Assembly (NCBI GenBank): GCA_027924645.1
Contig: BSBN01001199.1
Span: 496,001 to 560,000, forward strand
Origin: Cunninghamia lanceolata
Lineage: Eukaryota > Streptophyta > Pinopsida > Cupressales > Cupressaceae
Length of the DNA stretch: 64,000 nt
Direction of reading: 5' to 3'
The position numbers were made by a program, and so were the translations under genes. Below are positions 24,979-37,273 of this stretch, piece by piece; position 1 is the stretch's first letter, and every line of letters begins with the position of its first letter. Under the pieces are notes generated by a model. The model was not told where the DNA came from. It did not search any database and saw only the letters and a list, made by a program, of their open reading frames with translations.

Positions 24979-26950
24979 TTTGACATGTTGTTGGATGGTA
25001 GACTTACTATTATGATGTTGGTGATACCTAGTTGATTATTAGACCTACTACTTTGATGACATTTGATTATTGGTGTTTATGTTTATGCTATGACAGCCTT
25101 ATGGACATAGTAGATGTTGTGGATTAATTTTATGCTTTATGTGTTATTTGATCATTGTTTTGATGCCATTATTTATAATTACTTATATTTATCGTTATGT
25201 AACTGATTGTTCCAATTTGATTGATCGGTAACTAATTGTTATGCGTAAGGTGGTTTCTTGTTGATGTGTTTTTGTGAATGGAACAATGTCGCATTACTCA
25301 TACGTGAGTACTGTGCTACACTACGACTTCCGTTCACTATGTGTATGACTGCATAATTATATATACATGTTCAGCCGTGTTGTTTGCTGCAGGTTACAGG
25401 TACCAGACATTGACTCCACCTGAATTAACAAGTCTGAGCATGCCTTAACCAATGGAATTTATTGATCTAGAGTTAACATAAGGTCCCCTAGTCATCCACC
25501 ATCCTTGAAGAGGATGAGTCTTCAGTTTTGCATCCAGTTGTTGTCGTTAGTTTGGGTATGATAGTTGTCTCCGTTGTCGTAGTTGTGCTTGTCGATCGTG
25601 TAAAGTAGTTAGGTGTCATTCCACATTAGACAAAATAGGTTGTAATTGTTTGATTTGGTTTATGCTACATTAAAATAAAATTACTAAGTCAAGTGGACAC
25701 ATTTGATAAATTAATGCAAATAAATAATCGAATGTAAATAAAATTGATAAAATTAATATAGAAAAATATATATTGTCAGCTCAAAGGTTATAAAAAAAAG
25801 TTATAGATAAATTATAATATATAATAAAATAAATATATATTTAGTAAATATTAAAATAAATAAAATAGAATTTCATGGTTGTAAATTAAATTATAGTTGT
25901 AAAGTTATAAATTTAATAAAATAACAAATTGTAAAAATAATAAAAAGGGAAATGGTTGTCATGGAGTGACATTGGATCATGTGTCGAGCCTCCTAAAAAG
26001 ATGGGAAGGTTCTGGAAAGAAAGGGGGAAGATCTCTCTCTCTCAAAAAGAAATTTGGGAGAATGGATTGGGGATCAATTTTTGGGAGAGGGCTGGAGTTG
26101 CAAGCTGGGGTTTGAGAGCAACATCAATCTGTCAGCTAGTCTAGGTTCCATTATCCTCCGATCTCTCTCTTTTTGCTCTTATATGTAAATTGTTTAGGGT
26201 AGATAAACGTTGTTCCTTATGTGCTATGTGTTGTCTCTCCTAATTGAGCCTTCAACATTTTGGCATTTAAATCATCTCTAATTTCTAGAACATAGAATGC
26301 CAAACTGTTATAACCACCCTTATCATTCGAAGATTCCAATCATTTTCATTATTTTGTGCAATCTAAAATCATTGTAATCCATGAGCTGACATCTCTTTTC
26401 TGACAACCAGCTTGCTTACCTTGCCTGTGCTTCCATATTTGGTATTCTTCTCTACCATAGCTTTTCCAAAATTAATATCTATCAACATATGAACATATCT
26501 TTTAAATGCCTCCATGAAGGCTTAACACCTACAATGATTTGCGAGTGTGTTCGAATCCTCCTACAGGACTGGTTCGTCTACAGGAGCGTTTTCTCTTATC
26601 ATCTAAATTAGTGGGAAAGTTGGAGTAAACTTAGTACTAGTAGTAGTTGTTGTTTTGACCCTTAATTTGCTTCCAATTTTGTTTAAATATGGTTGATCCT
26701 TAAATCTTTACAACCAATTTATGATCTGGGATTTTTGCTGTTTAAAAATGTCACTTTTTCAGACTTGCTTATCGAGGGTTTCACCCTATGCCTTTATTAT
26801 TGGCTAAGAAATCGGACATTTGAGGAGCCCAAACCTTTCATCTTGAGGGACATATATGTCTAGGTTTAGTGAAGGTAATCTTCTTTTTGTAGCTGGATCT
26901 ATCATTCATCACCATCAATAATATCAGCTTTTTCAAATACTAATGAATGT
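24979..26950. other. Left part of element B, LTR-like, non-coding
   Basis: The sequence up to about 25640 has the mixed GT-rich style of a Gypsy-type LTR, with a GCAGGTTACAGGTACC stretch near 25390. After 25640 it becomes very AT-rich. A segment at about 25460-25487 (AGTTAACATAAGGTCCCC) recurs inverted at about 37286-37303. No gene was recognised. Confidence 0.4.
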
Positions 26951-27091
26951 TATCTAGAAGCCAGGCAATATATATAATTTAGAGGCAAGTACGAATCATT
27001 TTTATTATGATGATGACCGATTCTTCCCCTTCGTGGGTATGGGAATTCTGTAGATCCTCCCTATATTGGGTGTTTATAGCCATCGCCTTTG

Positions 27092-27329
27092 TCTGGGTAT
27101 CTCAATGACAAAGTCTAGAGTGTCCTCTAGATGGCCAGCACAACCAAGAAGGTCAACCATGAACACATAATGATCTGCTATAGGTGAAAACTCAATAAGG
27201 GCTCCTAATGTGATTGAAATATGTACAACTCTCTACCAATAAAGCCCCTAGCCGCGCGCCAATTTCTATCGCTTGAAAGTTTATAAAGTCTTTTCAAACA
27301 AATCCATTTTGTGAATATCCTCCAATCAT
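27092..27329 (-). pseudogene. PPR protein fragment (copy 1)
   Basis: On the minus strand 27329-27293 reads like a PPR helix pair (MIGGYSQNGFV), and 27180-27092 reads HYVFMVDLLGCAGHLEDTLDFV. The latter is a close match to the MVDLLGRAGxLEEA signature of the C-terminal part of plant PLS-class pentatricopeptide proteins, which act in organelle RNA editing and processing. The pieces are joined by a stop and frameshifts, so this is not a functional gene. Confidence 0.75.
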
Positions 27330-27374
27330 CGCTTTTCTACATAGAAGTTTCTTTGTGCAATAAAAATAAAGGTA

Positions 27375-27535
27375 TTGCTGTAAATAGTCCTAAGCCTATA
27401 TTCATATGTGATCTACAGTCACCAGGAAAACACATCAATACAACCAGGACAGATTTAACAGGTATCTCAGTGATAAAGTTTAGGGTGTCTCATAGATCGC
27501 CAGTGTGGGCAAAATGGTCAACCATGCACATAAAA
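27375..27535 (-). pseudogene. PPR protein fragment (copy 2)
   Basis: The minus strand from about 27533 reads MCMVDHFAHTGDL, a stop, then DTLNFITEIPVKS, followed by a CRSHMNIGLG stretch. This corresponds to the same PLS-class C-terminal region as copy 1 (MVDLLGRAG... then CRIHxNIELG). The relation to 27092-27329 suggests duplicated or rearranged fragments of one PPR gene. Confidence 0.75.
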
Positions 27536-27830
27536 TGGGTTCATTGTTATTATTTGACAAAGTTGAGAACTCTGCGAATGTTATCTATGACTATTTTTAA
27601 AACATTTTATATGAAAGTAGATATGATCAATTCATTTCTATGTATAACTGGGATGTTAGGATGGTCAGGGAATATTATTCTATTTTGAGAGATCCATTTA
27701 GATGAAATTGTTTGAATCCACATTTAGACGATGATGTTTTGGGTCTAATTTCTTTACTTGGGGATACAGAACCAATTAGCACTTGGAGTGAGATCTAGAT
27801 GTTAGATATGAAACATTGGTGGCCGCATTG

Positions 27831-28125
27831 AATTTTAAGGACGCATTGCCTTTGTGTTTGAAGACATTGGATATGCACAAAAAGTAATTGAAAAAAAAAA
27901 TTCTATTGAGGTTGCGACTGATAAGCAGCTTCTCTCAGTCATATAGGATGGACTAGGTGAGGATAAGAAGGCATTAGAAGAGAGTGAGGCTGCATCGAAG
28001 GTTCTGAAGAAGTAGGGCATGAATAAAGAGTTGATATAGTCTACATTGTATTCAGCCAATATACAGATTTCAATTCAGAAATATGATGATGCATTAAACA
28101 CACTCCGTGGGGATGACTTCTCTTG
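27831..28125 (+). pseudogene. TPR-like helical repeat fragment
   Basis: The plus strand from 27831 reads through three or four stops as a helical sequence that includes GRIAFVFEDIGYAQKVIEKK and, at the end, ANIQISIQKYDDALNTLRG. The latter resembles a tetratricopeptide helix pair. The source gene is not identified. Its orientation is opposite to the PPR pieces on either side. Confidence 0.4.
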
Positions 28126-28149
28126 AGGCGAATCTATGGAATAGTTCAT

Positions 28150-28330
28150 GTGCCATCTATGCTTTCACATTTGTTGTGTTTGAAAGTTTCTAAAGCCTTC
28201 TCAACAAGTCCATTTTGTATATATGCTACAATCATTAATTCCCTGACTTAGGTGGCCTAACAAACTGTTCGCAGCCTATGATTTTTGCTGTAAAAGTTGT
28301 CAAAGTTGCTCTCACCATAGCTTTTTATCT
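28150..28330 (-). pseudogene. PPR protein fragment (third piece)
   Basis: Minus strand 28235-28169 encodes MIVAYIQNGLVEKALETFK, a typical PPR helix pair, preceded at higher coordinates by a decayed MPKxGN-like stretch as in SWNAMI linkers. It continues the PPR debris on the same strand. Confidence 0.65.
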
Positions 28331-29287
28331 GATATTTGGTTCTAGCTACCAATACTTATCAAGTCCCGATGATTAAAGTATTATAAGATGTTATGACAAT
28401 TTTATTTGAGAAATTATCAAACTGCCTTCCTTATAATCTGCTTGTTTGTTGGACAATGACATGTACAACTTAAAAAGATTGAATATACTATGGTGTGCAC
28501 GACTAAGAATATGAGAACACTCCTCCAGTCGAATAGCTTCTAGGTTGGGAATTGTAGAATAAGTTCCATATGCTTTCATGGATATTTCCTCCAATAAAGA
28601 GATAGTCGTAGCAACACAAGGTTATTTCCGTGCATGAGCCGCTGCTACTCAACACGAGAGATTGGGACATTGTGTTCAATTTGCATAGAAACATGGTTTA
28701 ATATTTTATATGGGTAGAGTTAGAATCATCCCAAGTAGCCTAGATTCAATCTACAAATATCAAAATTATAGCTGTTGTCTCCAAGGTCACAAATGCACTA
28801 TTGATATTTTAATAATATTGATGTGTATAAAGAATAGAGATAATTGTTATATCTGAATGTTTCTGCAACATGCCACTAAAATTAGATTTGTCAGATAATA
28901 GAATGCTCTAGTCACTACTACAGAAAGTAATTACATTTGATAGAAAATTTATGTTGTATTAGTAAATTCAGATTCTATAAATCTAGGTTTAAATTTGATA
29001 GTTTTATAGCTGCGTTTAGACATTTTATCTGTAAAATACAATTGAAATTTTAAAAGGATGGTATCATATGAAAGGAGAGATTTTGAACAAACAATCAAAT
29101 TTATATAGGATTATGATGATATGTATATTTGTTTTTTATATAATTTATTTATACTAAAGTAGGTCACAATATTTTAAAGGCACTAATGAATAGATAACTA
29201 TCATAAAAAAAATTGCTTGACAGTCAAGGTTGACTGTCAAATCTAAGCCCTGATGTAAATATTTTCTATCCAATGATCCAAGGTATT

Positions 29288-29337
<50 letters not shown>

Positions 29338-30204
29338 AAAGTAATAGCTGTCAACCCCAAGTTGTATGGGAAATTTATGGGTGAAAGTTTAATAAAAAAT
29401 TGCATAAACTATATGACAGATAGTCTTGTAAGTATCCTATTAATATCCTATTACTCGATTAATGGGTTGGAAAGTAGGTTTATAAGAAATGTGTTTGAGA
29501 TTTGACTTATAAGTTTTGTTCTTGGACAATTAGTTTTTTTTAAGTTTAATTATAAAAGGTAAATGAAATTTGTGTAAGTTGGATCATTGCTTGTAATAGG
29601 GTCATGTTGTCGAGTTTAGTTTTCTAGAGGCATAGGATGTTATGTCGTGATTTTATGTTCTATGTTGTAAATGTATCATGATGTGGAATTAAGTCCTGCA
29701 AGGTTGGTATGGTTCATTATTTGTATTGGACATGCATTAAAATACTGTGATGGATTTTGTGAACGGGGAGTCATTGGTAAATGTAAAAGGATTATGTTAT
29801 TTATGGATTGCTTCACATGGAAGCTATGTGCAATGTTTTGTGAAAATTGTCCTTGTGATTAAGTTGGTATGCAAGAAGGATAATGCCTTGCATGGTTCAT
29901 GTATACTTGTTGTCATGATGATGATTTCTATGCTTGATAAGTAGGGTATCTAGATGCAGGTAGGGGAGTGGCTTTCAATGTGGGGTTGGTGCCCAAAGTG
30001 ACTACCAGGGTAACCCATTGAAAGTTGGTAACTAAGTGATAACCTAATTAATGAATTAGGGGATTGGGTAGTTGTTCACATTAAACATGATAGTTGGATT
30101 CCTCACTCATGCCTGTAGGGTTAGTTTAGACTAAGGATGAGATGAGAAGGCCTGGTTAGCAAGAGCAACTTCCTTGTCCTCATGAAAGGAATGTTGGTTC
30201 TACA
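28331..30204. other. Right part of element B left of Copia C
   Basis: A minus-strand frame at 28391-28594 (65-70 codons) has no recognised domain but could belong to the captured gene debris. There is an (ATT)n microsatellite at 29287-29336. The remainder (29350-30204) is AT-rich with no gene recognised. Confidence 0.4.
29287..29336. repeat. (TTA)n microsatellite
   Basis: TTTA units grade into about thirteen TTA units. Confidence 0.92.
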
Positions 30205-31352
30205 TGTATTCTCTGTTAGAAGAATAGAAAGAACAAAATGGCACATGCCAATTAGGGCTCACTACCCGAGCACACTGCTCACAAGATGCTCATTGCCTAC
30301 AGGAGACACACTGTATACAAAATAATAAGTATTACATACTTGAACTAAAGAATAGCATCTTTATCATGCTTGAGTCAGTTCCATTTAAGTCCAATACTTT
30401 TGCTCTGCCTTTCGCTCCTCTCCTCACTACCACACTCTCATCTCCACAAGATGACATTGAAATAACCTTACAACTCTTTATTTATAAAAGAGATCGACTT
30501 AGGGATAATCATCCAAGTCGGCATACATTACAGAGCAAATACATAAATACAACATGACTTATTACAAAAAGATTTCACGCAGATCAACACACTGTCGGCC
30601 ACACAGATTTGAGACTTCAAACTTCCTTTAGGAACACACCATTCATCACAGAACACCTTCAAGATCATCCACAGAATGTGTAACTCGTCCGGTCAGCTTG
30701 ACTTGGGAAGAACATCATCATCCAGAAGTAATTCTTCAATTACGAGCTCAATCTTCAATGCGGACCACCACCACGAATTGGACATAATCCAAAGACTTCC
30801 ACAAGCTTGTATGAATCACCAAGAACATCCACACTACTTCTGCTTATTGAAATCATTCTCTCCTTCATCTAGAACCTCAAGAACACAGTCTGTCATCACT
30901 GTCATATTGGAATAGATGCTTGCGGACCTCCAGACCACAAACCAATTGAGTTGTCAATTCACGTTAACTTCCTAAACACTTCACCAAATTCGCAGAACAA
31001 GATATTGCATTTCTAGAGCTCACCGGACCTATCTATGTCACTCTATCACCATTGAACATCTGTCAGAACCAGTTTTACTTGAGTGACCATAACTTCTTCA
31101 GCTCTTTATACGGACCTCTGAAATCTTTACTGGATCATCTTAAGACACATATCTACAAACCCTTTGAAGCGCATCCTTTTATATTCATCTGAGCTGGAAT
31201 CTATACCTCACTGACTTCACTGTTCTTCTTTGTTTCTGATAGGACTAATTTTCTCAATATCCTCAGCATTCAACTCATCCAATCCTTATCATCAATGCAA
31301 TAGGAGTATGTTGACATCAATGACAACACCGGTTAGGCTCATACTTGCAACA
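30205..31352 (-). repeat. Truncated 3' LTR of element C
   Basis: It aligns with 36125-37273. It begins (minus) TGTTGC at 31352 and stops at 30205, where the partner continues for another 230 bp to 35895. The lost part is the U5 end. Confidence 0.88.
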
Positions 31353-31678
31353 ATCTCCCCCTTTGTCATTGATGGCAACATATGATGTGAAAAACTATTT
31401 TAACCATCAAGACAAGAACTTCTCCTTACTGTCACAACTCCCCCTATCAGCAACAACCATTCACATGACTTCTCTTCTTTCCTTCTCCCCCTTTGATCAG
31501 TAATTACTTATTTTTCACATGACTTCTCTCCCCCTTTGACATCAATGGCAAAGGGCACATACTTGCATCACTTCAGAATCATACCAGCTGCTCCACCTGA
31601 GTGGCAGCTTCCCAAACATCAATTCAGACCACAAGATATGTCTGTGAAATTCACCAGATTGATGCACATCAGTGCACC
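31353..31678 (-). promoter_or_regulatory. Polypurine tracts and spacer of element C
   Basis: On the minus strand GACAAAGGGGGAGAT directly abuts the 3' LTR. A second CAAAGGGGGAGAG lies near 31540-31528, and a third, shorter one near 31500-31486. The first two sit in similar CCATTGATG-type contexts. The same doubled arrangement occurs in El-1. Confidence 0.7.
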
Positions 31679-32182
31679 TTAGTTCATAACCGGAGGGGTA
31701 ATAACCCCTAACTTTTCCCTGAGATACTCAAAAGAGTCCTTAGGAAGAGGTTTAGTAAAAATATCTACAATCTGATCCTTGGAAGGCACAAACTCCAATC
31801 TAACTTCATTCTTATTTACTTGTTCTTTCAAAAAGTGAAACTTGATGGATATATGTTTAGTCTTTGAATGCAACACTGGATTCTTTGAAATATTTATTGC
31901 ACTAGAATTATCACAGAAGATTGTGATAGGTTCCTCATACTCCACTCTGATGTCTCTTAGCATTTGCTTCATCCACAAAACTTGACTGCAACTTCCTACT
32001 GTTGCAATATATTCCGCTTCAGCTGTGGACAGAGATATTGCCTCTTGTTTCTTTCTTAGCCAAGAAACCAATCTCTTCCCCAAAAAGAATGCTCCACCAC
32101 TGGTACTCTTCTGGTCATCCACATCTCCTGCCCAATCTACATCTGTATATGCATGAAAAGAGAAATTATGATCTCTAAGATA
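31679..32182 (-). pseudogene. Copia RNase H domain of element C
   Basis: The minus-strand frame holds the Copia RNase H landmarks DVDWAGD, STSGGAFFLG, LSTAEAEYIA, the CDNSSAI box, KTKHI and the C-terminal DIFTKPLPKD. It would remove the RNA strand during reverse transcription. A stop at about 32180 separates it from the RT frame, and the same frame continues through it. It ends at a natural stop at 31679, 326 bp before the 3' LTR. Confidence 0.93.
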
Positions 32183-33163
32183 TCACAAACCATACTCAAC
32201 TGTCCCTTTTAGATATCTAAAAATCCTCTTGATTGCCATGACATGAGATTCTCTAGGATCAGCTTGGAATCTAGCAACAAGACCAATAGCATTCATAATG
32301 TCAGGTCTAGTTTGAGTGAGATACAATAGTACTCCAATCATTGACCTGTACTTTCTCTGATCAGCCTTAGGAGAGTCATCATCTTTGTTCAATTTACATC
32401 TGGTTGCCATGAAAGTACTCATTGGTTTTGAGTCTTCCATCCCAAATTTCTTCAACAATTCCTTCACGTATTTGGTCTGAGAAATGAAGATTCTTTTCTT
32501 TGTTTGAGTGATTTGCAAACCAAAGAAGAAATTCATTTCCCCAAACATGGACATCTCAAATTTACTTTTCATTTGATTTACAAAAGTCTTGCACATACTG
32601 TCACTTCCTCCAAAAATGATATCATCAACAAACACTTCAACAATCAAGATATTTTCATGATCAATTTTGAAGTATAAATTACTGTTAGTAGTACCTTTGT
32701 TGAAACCAATCTTCAAAAGATGCTTATCCAATCTTTCATACCAGGCTCTTGGGGCTTGCTTCAGTCCATATAGTGCTTTCTTCAACTTGCAGACCATATC
32801 ACCATGATCAGACAATTGAAATCCATCCGGTTGCTCAATGTATACTTCTTCATCCAAGTCACCATTCAGGAAGGTAGATTTGACATCCATATGATATAAT
32901 TTGAAATCCTTGAAGGCAACAAAAGCAAGAAATAATCTGATTGCTTTAATTCTTGCCACCGAAGCAAAAGTTTCTTCAAAATTAACTCCTTCCACTTGGG
33001 AGTAACCCTTGCAGACCAATCTAGCTTTGTTTCTGACTACTTCACCATCTTCATTCAGTTTATTTCGGAAGACCCATTTGGTTGCAATCACATTCTTATT
33101 TTTAGGTTTGGGAACAAGATCCCAAGTGTGATTTTTCTCAATTTGCATTAGCTCTTCCTCCAT
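32183..33163 (-). pseudogene. Copia reverse transcriptase of element C
   Basis: An uninterrupted 326-codon minus-strand stretch contains [44 protein letters not shown] and the catalytic VFVDDIIFG box (FVDD in place of the usual YVDD). It also has the TRPDI and RxLKGT elements at its end. This is the RVT_2 domain that synthesises cDNA in the Copia particle. This domain alone could still be translated, but the polyprotein upstream is broken by stops near 33165, 33350, 33420 and 33596. Confidence 0.95.
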
Positions 33164-33595
33164 TGCTTTAGTCTAGTTTTCATCATTACAAGCGTCATTC
33201 ACTATCTTAGGTTTAATCTTTGAAATCAGACAAGACTCTTCTGAATCTTGAGCAATCATTCTCCTTGTTTGTACACCTTTGCTTTTATCACCTATGATCT
33301 GATCTTTAGAGTGATTTAGTCTTACATACCTAGGAACTTTGGGAGTTTCTTACACTTCTGATTCTTGAATAGGTTCATTAAAACTTATCTCTTCTTCATG
33401 ATTTACTAGATCAGCCTGAATCTAAATTTTAGAGGGAACTTGGACTTCTTGAACAAAAACATCATTTTGATCATCTTCATCATATTCATAAAACCTTGAG
33501 GGTTTTTCAATACCTTCATCAACCTTCACATGTGTACTTTCTACAATCTTCCTTAACCTCTTGTTATAACAGCGGTATGCTTTGCTTTGAGTAGA
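33164..33595 (-). pseudogene. Integrase-RT linker of element C
   Basis: The acidic linker between integrase and RT reads in the pol frame with stops at about 33165, 33350 and 33422. It includes the VPRYVRLN and KGVQTRRM stretches characteristic of the region before Copia RT. Confidence 0.75.
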
Positions 33596-34500
33596 TTAAC
33601 CCAAGAATATTCCTTCATCACTTCTAGCATCAAATTTTCCTAGATCTTCATCTCTTTTAATGGAACATTTGCTACCAAAGACTCTGAAATACCTCACAGT
33701 GGGAGTGATGCCAAACCAAAGTTCATAAGGAGTCTTACTAGTATTGCTTCTAATTTGTACTCGATTGAGAGTATAGACTGCAGTGCTTACAACTTCTCTC
33801 CAATAGATCTGAGCAACATTTGCTTCCATCATCATGGTTCTAGATGCTTCTTGGATGGTCCGGTTCTTTCTCTCCACTACTCCATTCTACTGTGGAGTCC
33901 TAGGAGCAGACAACTGTCTTTTTATTCCATGTTTCTCACAAAATTCTATGAACTCGCTGGATGTGAATTCTCCACCTCTATCAGACCTCAGACATTTTAA
34001 TTTTAATCCGGTTTCATTCTCTACCATAGCCTTGAATATTTTGAATTTCTCAAGAGCTTTTGATTTCTCTTTCAGAAAAATCATCCACATCATCCGGGAA
34101 TGGTTATCAATTAATAACATGAAGTATCTATCACCTTACACACTCCTGATTCTTGTCAGACCACATAGGTTAGTATGAACTTGGTCCAATAATCTGGTAG
34201 ATGATTGTTCCTTGCTTTTGAATGAGATTCTGCTTTGTTTACCCAACTGACATTCTTTGCACAAACTATTTGTAGGTTTAACCAATTTTGGAAGATCTCT
34301 TACAGCCTGAGAGTTGCTTATCTTGATGATACTATAAAAATTCACATGACACATTCTCCTATGCCATAACCAACTCTGATCAATTTGAACAAATAGACAA
34401 CTTTTACCAGTACCAACTAAATGGAAGATATTACCTTTTGTTTGAGTACCGGATGCAATCTTTGTTCCAAAACTTTCAAAGATCTTGCATTTTCCATTCT
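33596..34500 (-). pseudogene. Copia gag-pre-integrase and integrase core of element C
   Basis: An HHCC-type zinc-binding segment (WHRRMCHVNF and SLCKECQLGK, about 34370-34250) precedes the core. The catalytic residues are visible as D in IDNHSRMMW, D in LRSDRGGEF and E in VVERKNRT. Stops lie at about 34136 and just before NGVVERKN at about 33886. The enzyme would insert cDNA into the host genome with a 5-bp stagger. The DDE triad itself is intact in sequence. Confidence 0.9.
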
Positions 34501-35240
34501 TGAATCAGAGATCATAGCCTTTATCCACCAACTGTCCAATACTAAGAAGATTGTGCTTCAGACCTTCAACATATAGTACATTACTATTTTTGTTCTTTCC
34601 ATCAAAAGAAATGGTTTCTCTTCCTCTGATTCTACCAGCGGAATTATCACCAAACTTTACCACTCCTCCTTCACACCTTTCCAAATCTACGAACTTATTT
34701 TTGTCATCTGTCATATGGTGAGAACATCCATTGTCAATGACCCAATCATCCTTTTCTTCAACTTGGGCAGCCAGAGCTCTTTCCACAATTTTATGATTGA
34801 TAGATTCAGAGGGCATTGGATCTTCTTCCTTGATGGCAATGAACACCCAGTCACTTCTAGATTTGTTTCCTATCTCTGATTCATCATCTGTTACTCCTTC
34901 ATTATCATCATCTTCATGAACATAGTAACAATTCTTTTGGAACCTTGATCTGTTAGGATTTGGCCTTGAAAATCTTTCTGTACACCTTGAAGCAAAATGA
35001 CCAATCTTATCGCAGTTAAAACACTTAAAAGGCAATTTTCCCTCATACTTACCAGATCCTCTTGGTAGTCTTTTTGCAATAAGGGATTCAAGTTGAGCAG
35101 CTTCTGCTTCATCTTCTTCTAGGTCTTTTCTTGCTTTTTCATACCATGATAGTTTCCTGGAAGAGTTCTCTCCCGAATCAAAATTTTGTTTTCCTTTAAC
35201 AGAGGCACTAGCTTTGAATGTAGATTCAGTCTTGGGGGGG
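34501..35240 (-). pseudogene. Zinc knuckle and aspartic protease of element C
   Basis: The knuckle CFNCDKIGHFASRC lies at 35023-34982. The protease core at about 34740 reads WVIDNGCSHHM, so the catalytic triplet is Asp-Asn-Gly where Copia normally has DSG or DTG. A single A/G-type change (AGC or AGT to AAT) would explain it. The frame ends at a stop at about 34503 (TGA), after which the polyprotein frame continues. Upstream, the frame is entered after a slip in a run of seven G (35234-35240). Confidence 0.85.
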
Positions 35241-35838
35241 CATCTCCAAACTCAGTCAACTTAAATGCAGCCAATTTACCAACCAATTGATCTCTTGTGA
35301 TACCTGAAAAAGATCTGAATTCTTCAATAGCAGCAACCTTGTACTTGTAAGAATCAGGAAGGGATCTGGGAACTTTGCCAATGATTTCATCTTCATTCAA
35401 GACTCCACCAGCACATCTAATGCCACAAACAAGCTCATTTACTCTTGGCATAAAAGTAGTGATATTTTCATCTTCTCTCATCTTCAGATTTTTGAATTTT
35501 CCTTTCAGACTCCGTAGCTTGGCACATTTAACATACTTGTCTCCTTCTTGTAGAAGTTCCAGTTTTTCCCAAATCTCAAAAGTAGTTTGTAGGTCAACAA
35601 CATTTGTCATCTCTGAATCAAACAAGGCACTTAGAAGAGCTTCTTTAGTCTGCAGATTCTTTTCAGCATCTCTGATTTCATCTATGGTTCTCAGACCATT
35701 TTATGGAGGAGTATACTTCTTTGAAGCCATGATCCAATACTGCATTCCCATACATTGTAAGTGACATTCCATGCAACTTTTCCAAAGAGTGAAATTGGTT
35801 CCATCGAACCTCGGACTATCCTTCTTATAGGACGACAT
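35119..35838 (-). pseudogene. Copia Gag (UBN2-type) of element C
   Basis: The ATG at 35838-35836 follows the primer-binding site by about 40 bp and opens with a KDSPRFDGTNF stretch, typical of Copia Gag N-termini. A premature TAA lies at about 35702. The rest (35625 onward) contains the UBN2 landmarks ALFDSEM, EIWEKLE, LKGKFKNLKM and VNELV. At the G run 35234-35240 the frame shifts, and the Gag tail resumes in another frame towards the knuckle. Confidence 0.9.
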
Positions 35839-35880
35839 CCTGGATCTCCTCAAGCAGTTAAGCTCTTTTAGAGGAACTTA

Positions 35881-35892
35881 GCTCTGATACCA
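35881..35892 (-). promoter_or_regulatory. Primer-binding site of element C
   Basis: The complement of TGGTATCAGAGC (initiator-Met tRNA type) is two bases from the LTR end at 35895. Confidence 0.92.
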
Positions 35893-35894
35893 AT

Positions 35895-37273
35895 TGTTAG
35901 ATTTAGGGCAGACAACTGAGAGGGGGGGGGTGAATCAGTTGTCAAAACTTCCTTTCTATTTAATCCCTTAAATCCTTTTCTTAATTTAGCAGCATAATAA
36001 TAAATCAATCATAGAAACCTAATACAACAATTCAAGAGCAGAAACATATTAACACATGTGACACCAAGATTTTGACATGGAAAACCCAGTTAAGGGAAAA
36101 ACCACGGGGTGACTAACCCAAGATTGTATTCTCTGTTAGAAGAATAGAAAGAACAAAATGGCACATGCCAATTAGGGCTCACTGCCTGAGCACACTGCTC
36201 ACAAGAGGCTCACTGCCTACAGGAGATGCACTGTCTACAAAATAATAAGTATTACATACTTGAACTGAAGAATAGCATCTTTACCATGCTTGAGTCAGTT
36301 CCATTTTAAGTCCAATACTTCTGCTCTACCTTTCGCTCCTCTCCTCACTACCACACTCTCATCTCCACAAGATGATGTTGAAATGACCTTACAACTCTTT
36401 GTTTATACAAGACATTGACTTAGGGATAATCATCCAAGTCGGCATACATTACAGAGCAAATACATAAATACAACATGACTTATTACAAAAGGACTTCATG
36501 TGGATCAACACACTATCGGTCACATAGATCTGAGACTTCAAACTTGCTTTAGGAACATGCCATTCATCATGGAACACCTTCAAGATCATCCGCAGAATGT
36601 GTAACTCATCTGGTCGGCTTGACTTGGTAAGAACATCATCATCTGAAAGTAATTCTTCAATTACAAGCTCAATCTTCAATGCGGACCACCACCATGAACT
36701 GGACACAATCCAAAGACCTCCACAAGCTTGTTTGAATCACCAAGAACATCCACACTACTTCTGCTTACTGAAATCATTCTCTCCTTCATCCAGAACCTCA
36801 AGAACACAGTCTATCATCACTGTCATATTGGAATAGATGCTTGCGGACCTCCAGACCACTAGCCAATTGAGTTGTCAATTCACATTAACTTCCTAAACGC
36901 TTCACCAAATCTGCAGAACAAGATATTGCATTTCCAGAGCTCACCGGACCTATCTGTGTCACTCTGTCACCTCCGAACATCTGCCAGAACCAGTTTTACT
37001 TGAGTGACCATAACTTCTTCATCTCTTTATACAGACCTCTAAAATCTTTACTGGATCATCTTAAGACACATATCTGCAAACCGTTTGAAGCGCATCCTCT
37101 TATATTCATATTAGCTAGAATCTTTACCTCACTGACTTCACTATTCTTCTTTATTTCTAATAGGACTAATTTTCTCAATATCCTCAGCATACAACTCATC
37201 CAATCCTTATCATTAATGTAATAGGAGTATGTTGATATCAATGACAACACTAGTTAGGCCCATACTTGCAACA
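35895..37273 (-). repeat. 5' LTR of element C, 1,379 bp
   Basis: On the minus strand it begins TGTTGC at 37273 and ends CTAACA at 35895. The part 35895-36250 is strongly similar to the U5 half of the El-1 LTR. Confidence 0.9.

Larger units (their letters stand above)
30205..37273 (-). mobile_element. Element C: Ty1/Copia retrotransposon (SIRE-like), 3' LTR truncated
   Basis: The minus strand carries, in order, a 5' LTR (37273-35895), a primer-binding site (35892-35881), gag with a CCHC knuckle, protease, integrase, reverse transcriptase and RNase H (35838-31679), a polypurine tract (31376-31353) and a 3' LTR (31352-30205). The order integrase before RT defines Copia. The RT and RNase H stretches (such as DDQKSTSGGAFFLG and SLSTAEAEYIA) are most like the SIRE/Maximus lineage, by memory of family motifs. 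About nine in-frame stops and one frameshift show it is inactive. The 3' LTR lacks its last 230 bp or so, so no target-site duplication can be read. Confidence 0.92.

Noticed and set aside
29287..29336. TTA repeat considered as part of a functional array
   Set aside because: Plain microsatellite with no spacers or conserved flanks.
33755..34178. Plus-strand frames over the Copia integrase
   Set aside because: Antisense shadows of the pol gene on the minus strand.
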